Shown: positions 8,352-17,215, numbered from the stretch's first letter. The stretch is 64,000 nucleotides of DNA from Desulfitobacterium chlororespirans DSM 11544 (GCF_900143285.1 NZ_FRDN01000004.1:127878-191877), one strand, 5' to 3'. A program made the numbers and translations. Notes: generated by a model not told the origin, from the sequence alone.

Positions 8352-9844
8352 CAGCTTGCCCCTCCCGTCGTAGCTGATTTCCGCCACCGCTTAATAAACG
8401 GATAGGCAGTTGTAATGATAATGATCAGCAGCATGATGAATGTGACAGGTCTGGTGATAAAAAATGTGTTGCCGTAAAGGGTGAGGGATATGTGCATATA
8501 GCGCTCAATCATCATACCGAGAACCATCCCGATTACCAGATCCGCTCTTGAATATTTGTACTTATCCAGAAAATAACCGATCACCCCAAAGACCGCGGTT
8601 ACCACCACGTCTCCCAGTCTTCCCCGGACGGAATAGGACCCTATGAAACAGATGGACAGGATGATCGGAATCAGAACATTATGGGGCAGGGTCGTCAGTT
8701 TGGTCAATTTTTGTGATATTGCCAAGCCCACTCCGGTGGTTAAAATATTGGCAAAAACAATAATCCAGACCATCGCAAAAACGACGCTTAAATTGGTGGT
8801 CAGCAATTCCCGGCCCGGTTGAATGCCCATGGTAAGAAAGGCGGAGAGGAGAATGGTCATGCTCTCTCCCCCCGGAACGCCGAACCCCAGGGTAGGGATC
8901 AAGCCTCCCCCTTCGTTGGCGGCATTGGTGGCTTCCGGGGCAATAACACCCTCAACCATGCCGGTCCCGAACTTTTCCGGATGCTTGGATGTTTGCACCG
9001 CTTGTCCATAAGCCGCGATGCCGCCTACGCTGGCGCCGACTCCCGGCAGTACGCCGATAAAAAGTCCCAGGATGCTTGAGGAAATGACTAAGCGCCAGTG
9101 CTTGAAAACGTCTCTAACCCCGTCCCAGACCGTGCAGGTATTCTCCACGGTGGACAGCTGGGCGATGGTTTCACCTTTAACATACAGCTTAATCATCTGG
9201 GATACGGCGAACAGGCCGATTACCGCTACCGGGAATTCAATCCCGTCCAGCAAAAAGAGAATGTCAAAGGTATACCTGGCGGTGCTGGTCACAGGATCCA
9301 TCCCTATAAAGGAAATCAAAAGGCCCAGGCCGGCGGCGACCAATCCTTTGAGTACGGAACCTTCACTAAAGATGGCGATAATGGTCAGCCCCCACACCGC
9401 CATCATGAAATACTCCGAAGGACCCAGGGCGAGCATAACCGCCCTCATAAAGGGCAGGGAGAAGGTCAGAAAAACCGCTCCGATAATGCCGCCAAGCAGA
9501 GAAGCCATCGCTGCCGCTCCAAGGGCCCGGGAACCTTCACCTCTTTGGGACATGGGATAACCGTCAAAACAAACCGTCACACTTTTGGCGGCGCCCGGAA
9601 CATTAAATAAAATCCCGCTGATTGAACTCCCGAAAATTGTGGCTATGTGTGCTCCCAGAAGCAGGGCCAACGCCGCCGTCGGCCCTAACCCGAAGGTAAA
9701 CGGCAGGAGCAGGGCCATGGCCACAATCCCGCCCAGTCCCGGCATAAAGCTGATCAACAGCCCGAAAGCGACCCCGATTGTCATGTACGACATGGCTTGA
9801 AAGGTAAAAAGTGACATAAGCCCGTCCAGTGAAGCCTGTAACAT
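8351..9844 (-). CDS. tctA: Tripartite tricarboxylate transporter, large membrane subunit (TctA)
   Basis: 497-residue integral membrane protein with about 12 segments, the transport-catalysing subunit. The conserved motif GLLISFMPGLGGIVAMALLLP is near residue 30, and the second copy GLFIGVLPGVGASVGGIAAYG near residue 270, as expected for the internal duplication of this family. GVPGGESMTILLSAFL near residue 335 is also typical. AAGGAGGG precedes the ATG. The gene follows the small ferredoxin by 25 bases and overlaps tctB, so it is in the operon. Confidence 0.93.
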   Translation of the reverse strand: MLQASLDGLMSLFTFQAMSYMTIGVAFGLLISFMPGLGGIVAMALLLPFTFGLGPTAALALLLGAHIATIFGSSISGILFNVPGAAKSVTVCFDGYPMSQRGEGSRALGAAAMASLLGGIIGAVFLTFSLPFMRAVMLALGPSEYFMMAVWGLTIIAIFSEGSVLKGLVAAGLGLLISFIGMDPVTSTARYTFDILFLLDGIEFPVAVIGLFAVSQMIKLYVKGETIAQLSTVENTCTVWDGVRDVFKHWRLVISSSILGLFIGVLPGVGASVGGIAAYGQAVQTSKHPEKFGTGMVEGVIAPEATNAANEGGGLIPTLGFGVPGGESMTILLSAFLTMGIQPGRELLTTNLSVVFAMVWIIVFANILTTGVGLAISQKLTKLTTLPHNVLIPIILSICFIGSYSVRGRLGDVVVTAVFGVIGYFLDKYKYSRADLVIGMVLGMMIERYMHISLTLYGNTFFITRPVTFIMLLIIIITTAYPFIKRWRKSATTGGAS

Positions 9845-9868
9845 AACATCCCTCCTTGTTTATTCTTT

Positions 9869-10072
9869 TTATAAGGCGACCAAGGGAAACACAATCTTAA
9901 TGCAATCTTTAGGACAGTCCATACGACAGGCTCCACATAACCAGCACTCATCCGGATAGTTAACCACCGGCATTTTTGTCCTTTCATCCATAAAAATCAA
10001 ATCTCCCGGGCAATTCCGTTCACAAAGACCACACCCATTGCAACGGATATAATCGATTTTAACTGGCTGCAC
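9869..10072 (-). CDS. Small 2[4Fe-4S] ferredoxin, AprB-like
   Basis: 67 residues with two cysteine clusters, CNGCGLCERNCP and CWLCGACRMDCP, separated by a loop with the DECW turn seen in adenylylsulfate reductase beta subunits, but without their C-terminal tail. I start it at GTG 10072 because AGGAGG lies 7 bases upstream; the longer frame from 10144 would overlap the previous gene and add a sequence without homology. It follows the flavoprotein by 52 bases, and the pair resembles AprAB. It should pass electrons between the flavoprotein and a soluble or membrane carrier. Confidence 0.85.
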   Translation of the reverse strand: MQPVKIDYIRCNGCGLCERNCPGDLIFMDERTKMPVVNYPDECWLCGACRMDCPKDCIKIVFPLVAL

Positions 10073-10124
10073 CCTGCACCCTCCTCTCTGGGCGTAACTC
10101 GATAAAACAAACCGCTTCCGGAAG

Positions 10125-11795
10125 TCAGCTGTCGGCGGGAACATAACGAACCTTCAACTCTCCCTCCCGGCAGGTCAGGTGAGTCGATTTATGCCACTCC
10201 GCCCGGGTCTCCGGATAATCACGGCGATAATGGGATAAGCCAAAACGGCTTTCCGTCCTGGTCAGGGCCCCGAAAGCTATCCCCTTGCTGATCAAAAGCA
10301 GATCTCTCAGTTCATGAATTCTCATCAGTTCGTGTCCGTTCTCTGCTTTAACCAGGCCAAAGGTTTCCTGCAACTTATGCAATTCCTGCCAGCCGGTTTT
10401 CAGCCCTGCCCCCGACCGGTTGATGCTGAGATAGTCGCTCATAATCTGACGCAGCTTGTCTTCCGCTTCCTGATAGGTATAATCTCCCTTGCTTTGGAAA
10501 GGGGCGTAGACGGTTTCTTTTAATTGGGCAATCTGTTCCGGGGAAGGTTCAGCCGGTTTCTTGTTCTGGAGCGCATACTGAGCCGCCTCAGCTCCTGCCG
10601 ATTGCCCAAAGCACATGGAGCCGGCCAGGCTGCCGATTCCTACGGCGCAGGCACCGCCGGCGAAAAGGCCGGGAAGGGTTGTGCGGCAAAACTCATCCAC
10701 GAAAATTCCGCTGACCGAACCCAGGAAGGCAGGATGCTGTCCTTCGCTGATTTGTATTTCCATCAGGTCTGTGCCAGGGTCGATACCCTTTTGTTCACAA
10801 TAATCCATAAAGGTATTCTTATCCACGGGCAGCAGATGCTCAAGCAGGTGCTTTTTATCACTTTCCGAAAGATGCCTGACATCAAAATAGCATGGCCCCC
10901 GGCCTTCCTGCTCTTCCATATAAGTTCCCCATGGCATGGCCCAGCGGGGTCCCTGCTCGCCTTTTTCGTGGTATTTGAAGACATAGCGCTCCCCCCTGGC
11001 ATTAACCAGGTGTCCTCCCATCCCGACCACAGCGTTCAAGGCGGAAGCGCTGAAATTCTTCGGCGTAATCGTATAGTTGACAAATTCAAGATTCTTTACC
11101 TCGCCGCCCGCCCGTAAGGTCATCGCCTGGGCAGTCCCGGTATTGTACGGACTATGCCAGGTATTGAACGCCATTCCCGAGGGATTTTCATACATTCTGG
11201 TGGCGTTGCCTGTGGCCAGAACAACCACTTTGGCCTGAAACACATAAAAATCTCCGGTTCTGATGTGAAAGCCGACTGCGCCGACTGTTTTCCCTTCACT
11301 CACCAACAGATCGGTTATGGCGATTTGAGCATAAAGCTTTACCCCGGCCTGCTCTGCTTTCTTGGAAACCATGGGTTTCAAGGCCCGTCCGTCAAAATTA
11401 ATAAAGTAATCTCCCGGCTGGGCAAAGGAGCGGGTGCGGATATAATCTTTATGTCCGGGATCCTTCATGGGAATTCCCATGTCCTCCAATTCCCTGACCA
11501 GGGATTTGATTCTTTGCACAAAAACCTTCTCCGCAATCTTAATGTCGGTCAGGCCTTGGGTGAGACGCTTATACCATTGGAGAAAAACCTCAGGAGTATC
11601 CCAATCAGGACCGGACTCCAGGACTGCCAGAAAGTGATCGTTTCCCGCCGCGCCACAGCCGCTGCGATAAATTCCGCCCCTATCCACCAGGGCCACTTCC
11701 TGACCGGTCTTGCGCGCCTCCAGGGCTGCCATCGTCCCTGCGGAACCGCCCCCTACCACTAAAACATCTGTTTTAATCCAGCATTCATTCTTCAC
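10125..11795 (-). CDS. FAD-dependent fumarate reductase/AprA-like flavoprotein
   Basis: 556 residues, no signal peptide. The FAD-binding start VLVVGGGSAGTMAALEARK is at residues about 11-29, followed by VDRGGIYRSGCGAAGNDH, and the capping domain then GLFAGGACAVGIGSLAGSMCFGQSAGAEAA near residue 385. The layout fits the adenylylsulfate reductase alpha/fumarate reductase flavoprotein family, and the following small ferredoxin supports an AprAB-like complex. True AprA is longer (about 610-660 residues), and no ATP sulfurylase or Qmo genes lie nearby, so APS reduction is not indicated. The GTG start at 11795 has AGGGGAG upstream. It lies 18 bases after the AOR gene and may be a redox partner for it. 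Confidence 0.82.
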   Translation of the reverse strand: MKNECWIKTDVLVVGGGSAGTMAALEARKTGQEVALVDRGGIYRSGCGAAGNDHFLAVLESGPDWDTPEVFLQWYKRLTQGLTDIKIAEKVFVQRIKSLVRELEDMGIPMKDPGHKDYIRTRSFAQPGDYFINFDGRALKPMVSKKAEQAGVKLYAQIAITDLLVSEGKTVGAVGFHIRTGDFYVFQAKVVVLATGNATRMYENPSGMAFNTWHSPYNTGTAQAMTLRAGGEVKNLEFVNYTITPKNFSASALNAVVGMGGHLVNARGERYVFKYHEKGEQGPRWAMPWGTYMEEQEGRGPCYFDVRHLSESDKKHLLEHLLPVDKNTFMDYCEQKGIDPGTDLMEIQISEGQHPAFLGSVSGIFVDEFCRTTLPGLFAGGACAVGIGSLAGSMCFGQSAGAEAAQYALQNKKPAEPSPEQIAQLKETVYAPFQSKGDYTYQEAEDKLRQIMSDYLSINRSGAGLKTGWQELHKLQETFGLVKAENGHELMRIHELRDLLLISKGIAFGALTRTESRFGLSHYRRDYPETRAEWHKSTHLTCREGELKVRYVPADS

Positions 11796-11812
11796 ACTTA
11801 TTCTCCCCTTAG

Positions 11813-13630
11813 TTACCTTTCAATACATCCTTGGACCGAGTCCCGGCGGGAACTCTCCACAACAGGTACGGCAAACTCCAGCCCGTGCTCCTTAAGGGCC
11901 TCCGGGGTCGGAAATCCCCCGGCATCACAGCCCAGCTCTCCATACCAGGCCTTTCTGTCCATGGCGAACTGTTCCCGCGGATACACCTGGCCCGCTCCGA
12001 CCCCTGTGGTCAGTTTGTCGGCGTGAACTCTTTCCGGCAGGACATCGTCACGTAAAGGAATCAACCCTTCCCGGATGTTATAAGCCCGGGCCAGCAGCAA
12101 AATCCGCTCAGCGGTCAATGGCCAGTCCCCGGCCTGCAGCTGCCAGTCCGTCACGGCATTCAGCAGCTTCAGATAAATCTCCGGTTTAATCATCCGCCTT
12201 TGCCAGGTGCAGGCCGTCAATAGATCTGCCCAGGTCCGCTGTTGGGTATGATCCGCTTTTCCCCCGAAATGATGGGCAGGCCCTTTATCAGAAACAGCAT
12301 ACTGCAACCCCTGCTTATGATCGGCCTGGGGTGTAAAACAGGCAAATTCACGTCCCTTCACCTGCATGGCATAATGCTGGGAGCCGCCGCCGATCTTGGC
12401 GGCAGCCGTTTTTACCCCTTCCGCAAAGAGTGCTCCGATGCCTTCCCGGTTAAGAATCCTGTTCCAAAGAGCGAGGACGCCTTCCACATTCCCCCAGCTG
12501 AGATCAATCCCCTCAAGTTCAGCCTCAGGGAGCAATCCGTTTTCATAACATTCCATAGCAAATCCGGTGATATTGCCGAGAGAGGTACTGTCAAAGCCAT
12601 GCTCGTCCGCCCAGCGCGTCAGGTACACCATGGCATTCAAATCATTGACCAGAATTCCCGACCCCATAGTAGCCGCCGCTTCCAGATCCGGACAAACCAC
12701 ATTGCCGGAAAATTCCCCTTCCCGCACCACACCCAGGGGCATGCAACCCATAGGGCAACCAAAACACCCTCTTGATCTGGCGCGGCACAATCTTTCGTAA
12801 GCCAGCCCGCCGATCTTGTTGATCTCCGGCCAATGCCCTTCCCGGTAATTGGCCACATCCAGATGTCCCTCATCAGAATGGGGCATATTGGTCATACTGC
12901 CCCCCCAGCGCACCAGATCATAGGTGCGCCTTATGGTTGTCCGGCTGTCTTTGAGTATTTTTTCCATTTCATTTCTGATGGGAATGGCCTGGGATGGGTT
13001 ATGTACAGGAAGCGCCCTGGTTCCCCTCACGGCAACCGCCTTAAGATTCTTCGACCCCCAGACTGCCCCGCCGCCGCCCCGGGCGGCCGAACGGAACATC
13101 TCCTGCTGTACTGAGGCATAGGGTATCAGCTTTTCTCCCGCAGGACCGATGTTCAGTATCCTCACCCGGCTGTCTTTCAGTTCTTCCCTTAACTGTTTTT
13201 CCGCCTCGAAGGTGGTCAGTCCCCACAGATGTGAGGCATCCCGGAACTGAACAGCACCGTCTTCGATCAGAAGATAGACCGGTCTTTCCGATCTGCCGGT
13301 AATAATCAGACCATCCCACCCCGCCGACCTGAGCTCCTGACCCCACTGTGCCCCGGTGATCGAGTAATTCAGGGTGTTGGTCTGAGGAGACTTGAACACG
13401 AGGCAGGTATGGGCTCCCCCAGGGGCTATGCCGGTAATGGGTCCGGTCAACAAATAGAGTTCGGCTTCCGGTGCCAAAGGATCGATTCCCTTGGGCGTCC
13501 TCTCCCACAGCAAGCGGATTCCCAAGCCGCGCCCGCCGATAAAATCCCGGGTCCACTTTGGATCTATAGCATATTGTCCATGGGTATGCGTTGTCAGATT
13601 CACTTCCATGATCCGGTGCGTAAAAACCAT
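11813..13630 (-). CDS. aor: Aldehyde:ferredoxin oxidoreductase (tungsten, AOR family)
   Basis: 605 residues, the usual length. AOR enzymes oxidise aldehydes to acids, or reduce acids, using a tungsten bis-pyranopterin and one 4Fe-4S cluster. Visible features are the N-terminal IGGRGLGIRLLWE, the pterin-binding RGGGGAVWGSKNLKAVAVRG (about residue 185), the cluster cysteines GCFGCPMGC (about residues 282-290), the pterin motif FDSTSLGNITGFAMECY (about residue 345) and a fourth-Cys candidate LLTACTW (about residue 485). I start it at ATG 13630: AGGAGG stands 6 bases before it, while the longer frame overlaps the preceding gene by over 100 bases. The operon also encodes two FeS proteins that could accept its electrons. 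Confidence 0.92.
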   Translation of the reverse strand: MVFTHRIMEVNLTTHTHGQYAIDPKWTRDFIGGRGLGIRLLWERTPKGIDPLAPEAELYLLTGPITGIAPGGAHTCLVFKSPQTNTLNYSITGAQWGQELRSAGWDGLIITGRSERPVYLLIEDGAVQFRDASHLWGLTTFEAEKQLREELKDSRVRILNIGPAGEKLIPYASVQQEMFRSAARGGGGAVWGSKNLKAVAVRGTRALPVHNPSQAIPIRNEMEKILKDSRTTIRRTYDLVRWGGSMTNMPHSDEGHLDVANYREGHWPEINKIGGLAYERLCRARSRGCFGCPMGCMPLGVVREGEFSGNVVCPDLEAAATMGSGILVNDLNAMVYLTRWADEHGFDSTSLGNITGFAMECYENGLLPEAELEGIDLSWGNVEGVLALWNRILNREGIGALFAEGVKTAAAKIGGGSQHYAMQVKGREFACFTPQADHKQGLQYAVSDKGPAHHFGGKADHTQQRTWADLLTACTWQRRMIKPEIYLKLLNAVTDWQLQAGDWPLTAERILLLARAYNIREGLIPLRDDVLPERVHADKLTTGVGAGQVYPREQFAMDRKAWYGELGCDAGGFPTPEALKEHGLEFAVPVVESSRRDSVQGCIER

Positions 13631-13649
13631 AACCATCCTCCTGAAGACT

Positions 13650-14864
13650 TTAACGGTCCAATACCTGGCGTGCGATGACCAAAAACTCCTCGTCTTCAAG
13701 CCAGTTGCCTTTGGCAATTCCGGCAGCTTTGGTGCGGGCAACAATTTCCTGTACCTTCTTTTCATCGGCGTTTAATCCTGCCGCCTCAAGCTTCATCAGC
13801 ACAGATTCCTTGCCGCTCTTCTTGCCCATGACGATTTTCATTTTTTGACCCACAAAATCCGGCATAAACGGGAAAACAGCCGTCGGATAATCTTCCAGAA
13901 CTTTCATTCCCAAACCAATCTCCCGGGTAAAAGGGAGCAGCCCGACCACCGGCTTGTTTTGAGCCAGGGTCTTGCCGGACATCCTTTGCACTTCCTGGGA
14001 AAGCTCACTCAGTTTCTGGAAGTTGAATTTGGGCAGCTCCAGGCCGTAGAGCAGCCTTAAACCCAGTGCTATTTCTTCCAAAGCAGTATTTCCGGTCCGC
14101 TCACCCAAACCGTTGATGCAGCTGTGCACCACCTGCACACCTTCTTCCACCGCGGCGAAAGTCGTTGCTGTGCCCAGCCCGAAATCGTTGTGGGTATGTA
14201 CTTCCAGGGGCAGATCGATGGTTTCCCTGACCTGCCTGACCAGGTAACGCATGGCGGTGGGAGTGATGGAACCTGTGGTATCCACCACCGTTACCGAATC
14301 CGGTTTGGCCTGAGTCGTCACATTGGTCAGAAGCCGCTTGAGAAAAGGCAGTTCCGCTCTGGTCGTATCAAAGGGGAAATAGTTGACAAACAGTCCCTTT
14401 TCCTTGGCATAGCTGATAGTATTGATGACGGCTTCGGTCAGGCTTTCTTCCGTCCACTTACTGGCAAATTGATATTTAAGCTTCGGATAGCCGCTGGGCG
14501 CTTCCAGAACGATCCCATCCGCTCCGCAATCCACGGCCCGATCCACATCCTCCCGCATCGCCCGGCAGAACACCATAATCTTGGGTCCCAAATTGCGTTT
14601 GGCAATCTCCTCAATCGCTTGGGCATCATCTTTGGATACCGCCGGCATGCCGGCCTCAATCCGGTCCACTCCCACTTCGGCCAGCAATTCGGCAATTCTT
14701 ACTTTATCCTCTTTGCTGAACACTACACCAGGAGTCTGTTCCCCGTCCCGCAGCGTCGCGTCGTGAATTTCAATCTTTTGGGGAAGACGCAAATCCTTGA
14801 CTACTTCTTCGTGGTAATTGTATTCGCTTACCCACCAGTCCTTCGTCCACCACTTTCCGTTCAC
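13650..14864 (-). CDS. Homocitrate synthase/isopropylmalate synthase-family enzyme (HMGL-like)
   Basis: 404 residues. A TIM-barrel Claisen-condensing enzyme: HDATLRDGEQTPG at residues about 34-46 (catalytic R, metal Asp), the metal ligands in EVHTHNDFGLG near residue 202, and the GLGERTGNTALEEI signature near residue 230. It lacks the C-terminal leucine-sensing domain of LeuA and so resembles homocitrate synthase, citramalate synthase or a lyase of the same fold. The GTG start at 14864 follows AAAGGAGGG. Its place between a 2-hydroxyacid dehydrogenase and AOR in a transporter operon points to catabolism, for example condensing a 2-oxo acid with acetyl-CoA or cleaving the reverse product; the substrate is not known. 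Confidence 0.85.
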   Translation of the reverse strand: MNGKWWTKDWWVSEYNYHEEVVKDLRLPQKIEIHDATLRDGEQTPGVVFSKEDKVRIAELLAEVGVDRIEAGMPAVSKDDAQAIEEIAKRNLGPKIMVFCRAMREDVDRAVDCGADGIVLEAPSGYPKLKYQFASKWTEESLTEAVINTISYAKEKGLFVNYFPFDTTRAELPFLKRLLTNVTTQAKPDSVTVVDTTGSITPTAMRYLVRQVRETIDLPLEVHTHNDFGLGTATTFAAVEEGVQVVHSCINGLGERTGNTALEEIALGLRLLYGLELPKFNFQKLSELSQEVQRMSGKTLAQNKPVVGLLPFTREIGLGMKVLEDYPTAVFPFMPDFVGQKMKIVMGKKSGKESVLMKLEAAGLNADEKKVQEIVARTKAAGIAKGNWLEDEEFLVIARQVLDR

Positions 14865-14884
14865 CGGAGTCCCTCCTTTGCTTT

Positions 14885-15847
14885 TTAGTTGGTCTTAATG
14901 ACCGATAGCGGTTCTTTTCCTGCCAGAACCCGGACAATGCTCTCCGCTACGATTTCACTGACGCCTGCCATAGCACCCTCGGTATAAGCCCCCATATGCG
15001 GCGCCACAATGACATTGTCCAATTCAAAAAACGGCGACTGCTTGGGCGGCTCTATGGCAAAGACATCCAGAGCGGCTCCCCCTATTTTTTTCTCCTTCAG
15101 CAGATCATAGAGGGCTGTTTCGTCAACCACGCCCCCTCTGCTGGTATTGATGAGAAAAGCTGTGGGGCGCATTTTTTCCAGCAAACTGCGGTCGATGATA
15201 TTTTTTGTACCTGCCAGGAGGGGCAAATGGACGGAAATATAATCCGCTTCAGACATAATCTCCTCCAATGTTGCAGCCTTCACCCGGTATTCCTTTTCAA
15301 ACTGACTGTCATGGACCAGGTCATAGCCCAGGATGTTCATCTCAAATCCGCTGGCCCTGCGGATCACTCCTTTGCCGATCTGTCCCAATCCTAAAACGCC
15401 CAGGGTTTTGCCGTAAACATCTTTACCCATGACAGTGCCCCAGAAGCCCTCCCGCGTGCGCTTATCCGCCGAGACAATCTGCCTGGCCAGGCCCAGCATA
15501 AAGCCGAAAGCCAGATCGGCCACTGAGTTGGCGTTGGTCCCGGGGGCGTTGGCTACGGTAATTCCCCTGGCGGCAGCCGCTTTTAAGTCAATGCTGTCCA
15601 CCCCGGTACCGTGCTTGATGATCAGCTTCAGATTGGGGGCGGCTTCCAGGTCCTGGGCATATACTTTGTTAATACCCACCACCCAGACATGAGCTTCAGC
15701 CAAAACCGCTTTAAAGTCCTCCCTTTCGCGCATTCCGTTGGGCGGAATCATGACCAGCCGACAACCCTTCTCTTCCAAAATGCCAGCAGCCTGAGGCGAA
15801 TATTTTGTAAAGGTCGGAGAAGTTGATAATACCGTGTATTGAGCCAC
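14885..15847 (-). CDS. D-isomer-specific 2-hydroxyacid dehydrogenase (SerA/SlcC-like)
   Basis: 320 residues. NAD-dependent oxidation of a 2-hydroxyacid to a 2-oxo acid. Seen are the NAD-binding GVLGLGQIGKGVIRRASGFEMNILGYD (about residue 145) with Asp favouring NAD, the catalytic Arg in INTSRGGVVDETAL (about residue 231), and the closing HMGAYTEGAM with the catalytic His (about residue 285). I start it at GTG 15847 because GAAGGATGG is placed correctly before it; ATG 15868 is the alternative. Substrate-specific relatives include phosphoglycerate dehydrogenase and (S)-sulfolactate dehydrogenase SlcC. The SuyAB-like genes upstream and the TTT transporter downstream would fit SlcC, but this is inference. 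Confidence 0.85.
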   Translation of the reverse strand: MAQYTVLSTSPTFTKYSPQAAGILEEKGCRLVMIPPNGMREREDFKAVLAEAHVWVVGINKVYAQDLEAAPNLKLIIKHGTGVDSIDLKAAAARGITVANAPGTNANSVADLAFGFMLGLARQIVSADKRTREGFWGTVMGKDVYGKTLGVLGLGQIGKGVIRRASGFEMNILGYDLVHDSQFEKEYRVKAATLEEIMSEADYISVHLPLLAGTKNIIDRSLLEKMRPTAFLINTSRGGVVDETALYDLLKEKKIGGAALDVFAIEPPKQSPFFELDNVIVAPHMGAYTEGAMAGVSEIVAESIVRVLAGKEPLSVIKTN

Positions 15848-15859
15848 TGCCCATCCTTC

Positions 15860-15934
15860 TTTCTGCATTACTCATCTCTTCATTAGTCGCTTGTGCATTA
15901 GTCGTTTCTTCATTAGTTGATTCTGCATTCGTCG
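15860..15934. repeat. Five 15-bp tandem repeats between the cupin and dehydrogenase genes
   Basis: On the minus strand the consensus is CGACTAATGAAGAAA. The five units occupy 15920-15934, 15905-15919, 15890-15904, 15875-15889 and 15860-15874. They lie after the cupin stop and end just before the ATG and the ribosome binding site of the dehydrogenase. The unit length is a multiple of three and one frame is open, but it follows a stop codon, so the array is non-coding. Confidence 0.9.
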
Positions 15935-15951
15935 ATGCTGCGGAACCTGAG

Positions 15952-16308
15952 TTAAGGAATTTCCACCCGGGCTTTCGGGAAAAAACAAAGCAACCGGAGC
16001 CGCTGGCCCCCCGGGTTGATGATCCGGTGCTCCGTTTCCATGGGGACAACGATTAAGTCATCTTTTAAAATATCTTTTTCCTGTTCCTCCACCCAGAGTT
16101 TCCCCTGCCCTTCCAAAACAAAGATCACTTCTTCCACATCACAATGGGTATGGGGCTGGCGCGCCCCCCCTTGCTGCTCAGGCAGAACCTCGACAATCCG
16201 GCAGGTGACTCCTTCTGTTCCCGTTACCGCGGCAGAAGCCAGTTCCGCTATCCTTCTTCCTGTGGCCTGCTGAAATTTTGCTTCATTAATATTAACCAAA
16301 GTAAACAC
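15952..16308 (-). CDS. Small cupin-domain protein
   Basis: 118 residues forming a single cupin beta-barrel. The metal-binding motifs are clear: HTHCDVEEVIFVLEGQG near residues 52-68 (two His and Glu) and the second motif PMETEHRIINPG near residue 92 with a further His. Single cupins of this kind serve as isomerases, dioxygenases or regulators of sugar-acid and hydroxyacid pathways. The GTG start has AAAGAGG upstream. It lies 19 bases downstream of the creatininase-like gene and upstream of the repeat array. The reaction is unknown. Confidence 0.85.
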   Translation of the reverse strand: MFTLVNINEAKFQQATGRRIAELASAAVTGTEGVTCRIVEVLPEQQGGARQPHTHCDVEEVIFVLEGQGKLWVEEQEKDILKDDLIVVPMETEHRIINPGGQRLRLLCFFPKARVEIP

Positions 16309-16326
16309 CTTTTCTGCCTCTTTCTG

Positions 16327-17130
16327 CTATTGCATACGCTCAAATATTTGTTGGGCCGCCGTGATGATTTCTGCACTGACCCGCTCCACCAGTTCCGCCG
16401 CTTTTTCCTTGCTGACGATATCCAGGTCCCCGTACCAGCCGGTAGGCGCTATCTGCCGGATATCTTTCAAAATAGGATAAACCGATTTGGAACGGCGCAA
16501 GGCGTCTACTTCTTTGGCCGCCTCATAAGGAGACGGGTTGGTCGCCCGCTCCAGTTTAAGCAGGTCGGGGCGGTAGGCCATAACCGGAAGCACCTCCAGG
16601 GCGCCGGCATGGGTCAGATCCGCCTCTCCTTTATAAAGCTGTTCCGCAATGTAGCAGGCCTGAGCAACAACACAGGTTACCCCGTATTCCTTCTGCAATT
16701 GAGAGGCCGCGTAATTGATGGAGGTTGTATTGCCCTCATGCCAGTTGACAAAAAGTATCTTTTGGACGCCGTGGTTGATGACGCTTACCGCCGTATCCAA
16801 AAGCAGATTGACGTAAGTTTCCTGACGCAAAGTCAGGGTTCCGGCAAAAGATTCATGAAATGGCGTAACTCCGGTGTGGCTGAAGGGAAGCAATAAACCG
16901 TCCAGCCCTGAGGCAACCTTGCGGGCAATAGCCATAATGCAGTAATGATCCGTGCCGCAGGGAAGGTGCGGGCCATGCTGCTCCACACTGCCGTTCGGTA
17001 TTATGGCTAATTGGGACCGCCTGAGGATCGCTTCCGCTTCCGGCTGGGTTAACTCCAGCAAATAATTGTTCGTTTCGCTTGTCACTTTTCTCACTCCATT
17101 TAAGACTTTTTTCTTAAGACTTTTTCCCAT
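16327..17130 (-). CDS. Creatininase-family metal-dependent amidohydrolase
   Basis: 267 residues. The family metal ligands can be followed: SVEQHGPHLPCGTD (about residues 48-61, Glu, His, Asp), HTGVTPFHESFAGT (about 85-98), FVNWHEGNT (about 128-136) and HAGALEVLPV (about 174-183). Members include creatininase, the archaeal FAPy deformylase ArfB and mycofactocin MftE, which all cut amide bonds with a two-metal site. It is the first gene of the 13-gene operon. The ATG at 17130 is preceded by AGGTGG; GTG starts at about residues 13 and 16 are possible. Its presence implies that the imported compound or an intermediate contains an amide or peptide bond. Confidence 0.85.
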   Translation of the reverse strand: MGKSLKKKVLNGVRKVTSETNNYLLELTQPEAEAILRRSQLAIIPNGSVEQHGPHLPCGTDHYCIMAIARKVASGLDGLLLPFSHTGVTPFHESFAGTLTLRQETYVNLLLDTAVSVINHGVQKILFVNWHEGNTTSINYAASQLQKEYGVTCVVAQACYIAEQLYKGEADLTHAGALEVLPVMAYRPDLLKLERATNPSPYEAAKEVDALRRSKSVYPILKDIRQIAPTGWYGDLDIVSKEKAAELVERVSAEIITAAQQIFERMQ

Positions 17131-17215
17131 AATTCCACCTGAGAAATTCCCGGCTGCTGCCCGAAAGCCGTAACACTGGACTGCCCGCTTTTATCTGGTC
17201 TGAAGGCCCCGGAGC

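Noticed and set aside
8819-9610. Long plus-strand open frames opposite tctA
   Set aside because: They mirror the membrane-protein codons of tctA and have no start signal or homology; the same applies to other long antisense frames, such as 24110-24706 and 25197-25805.
10125-11795. True dissimilatory APS reductase (AprA)
   Set aside because: The protein is shorter than AprA, the small ferredoxin lacks the AprB tail, and no sat, qmo or dsr genes are near. I keep the neutral AprA-like call.
15860-15934. CRISPR-like array
   Set aside because: Units are 15 bp and adjacent without spacers, and no cas genes are in the window. It is a simple tandem repeat; the same holds for 18777-18818 and 57605-57667.
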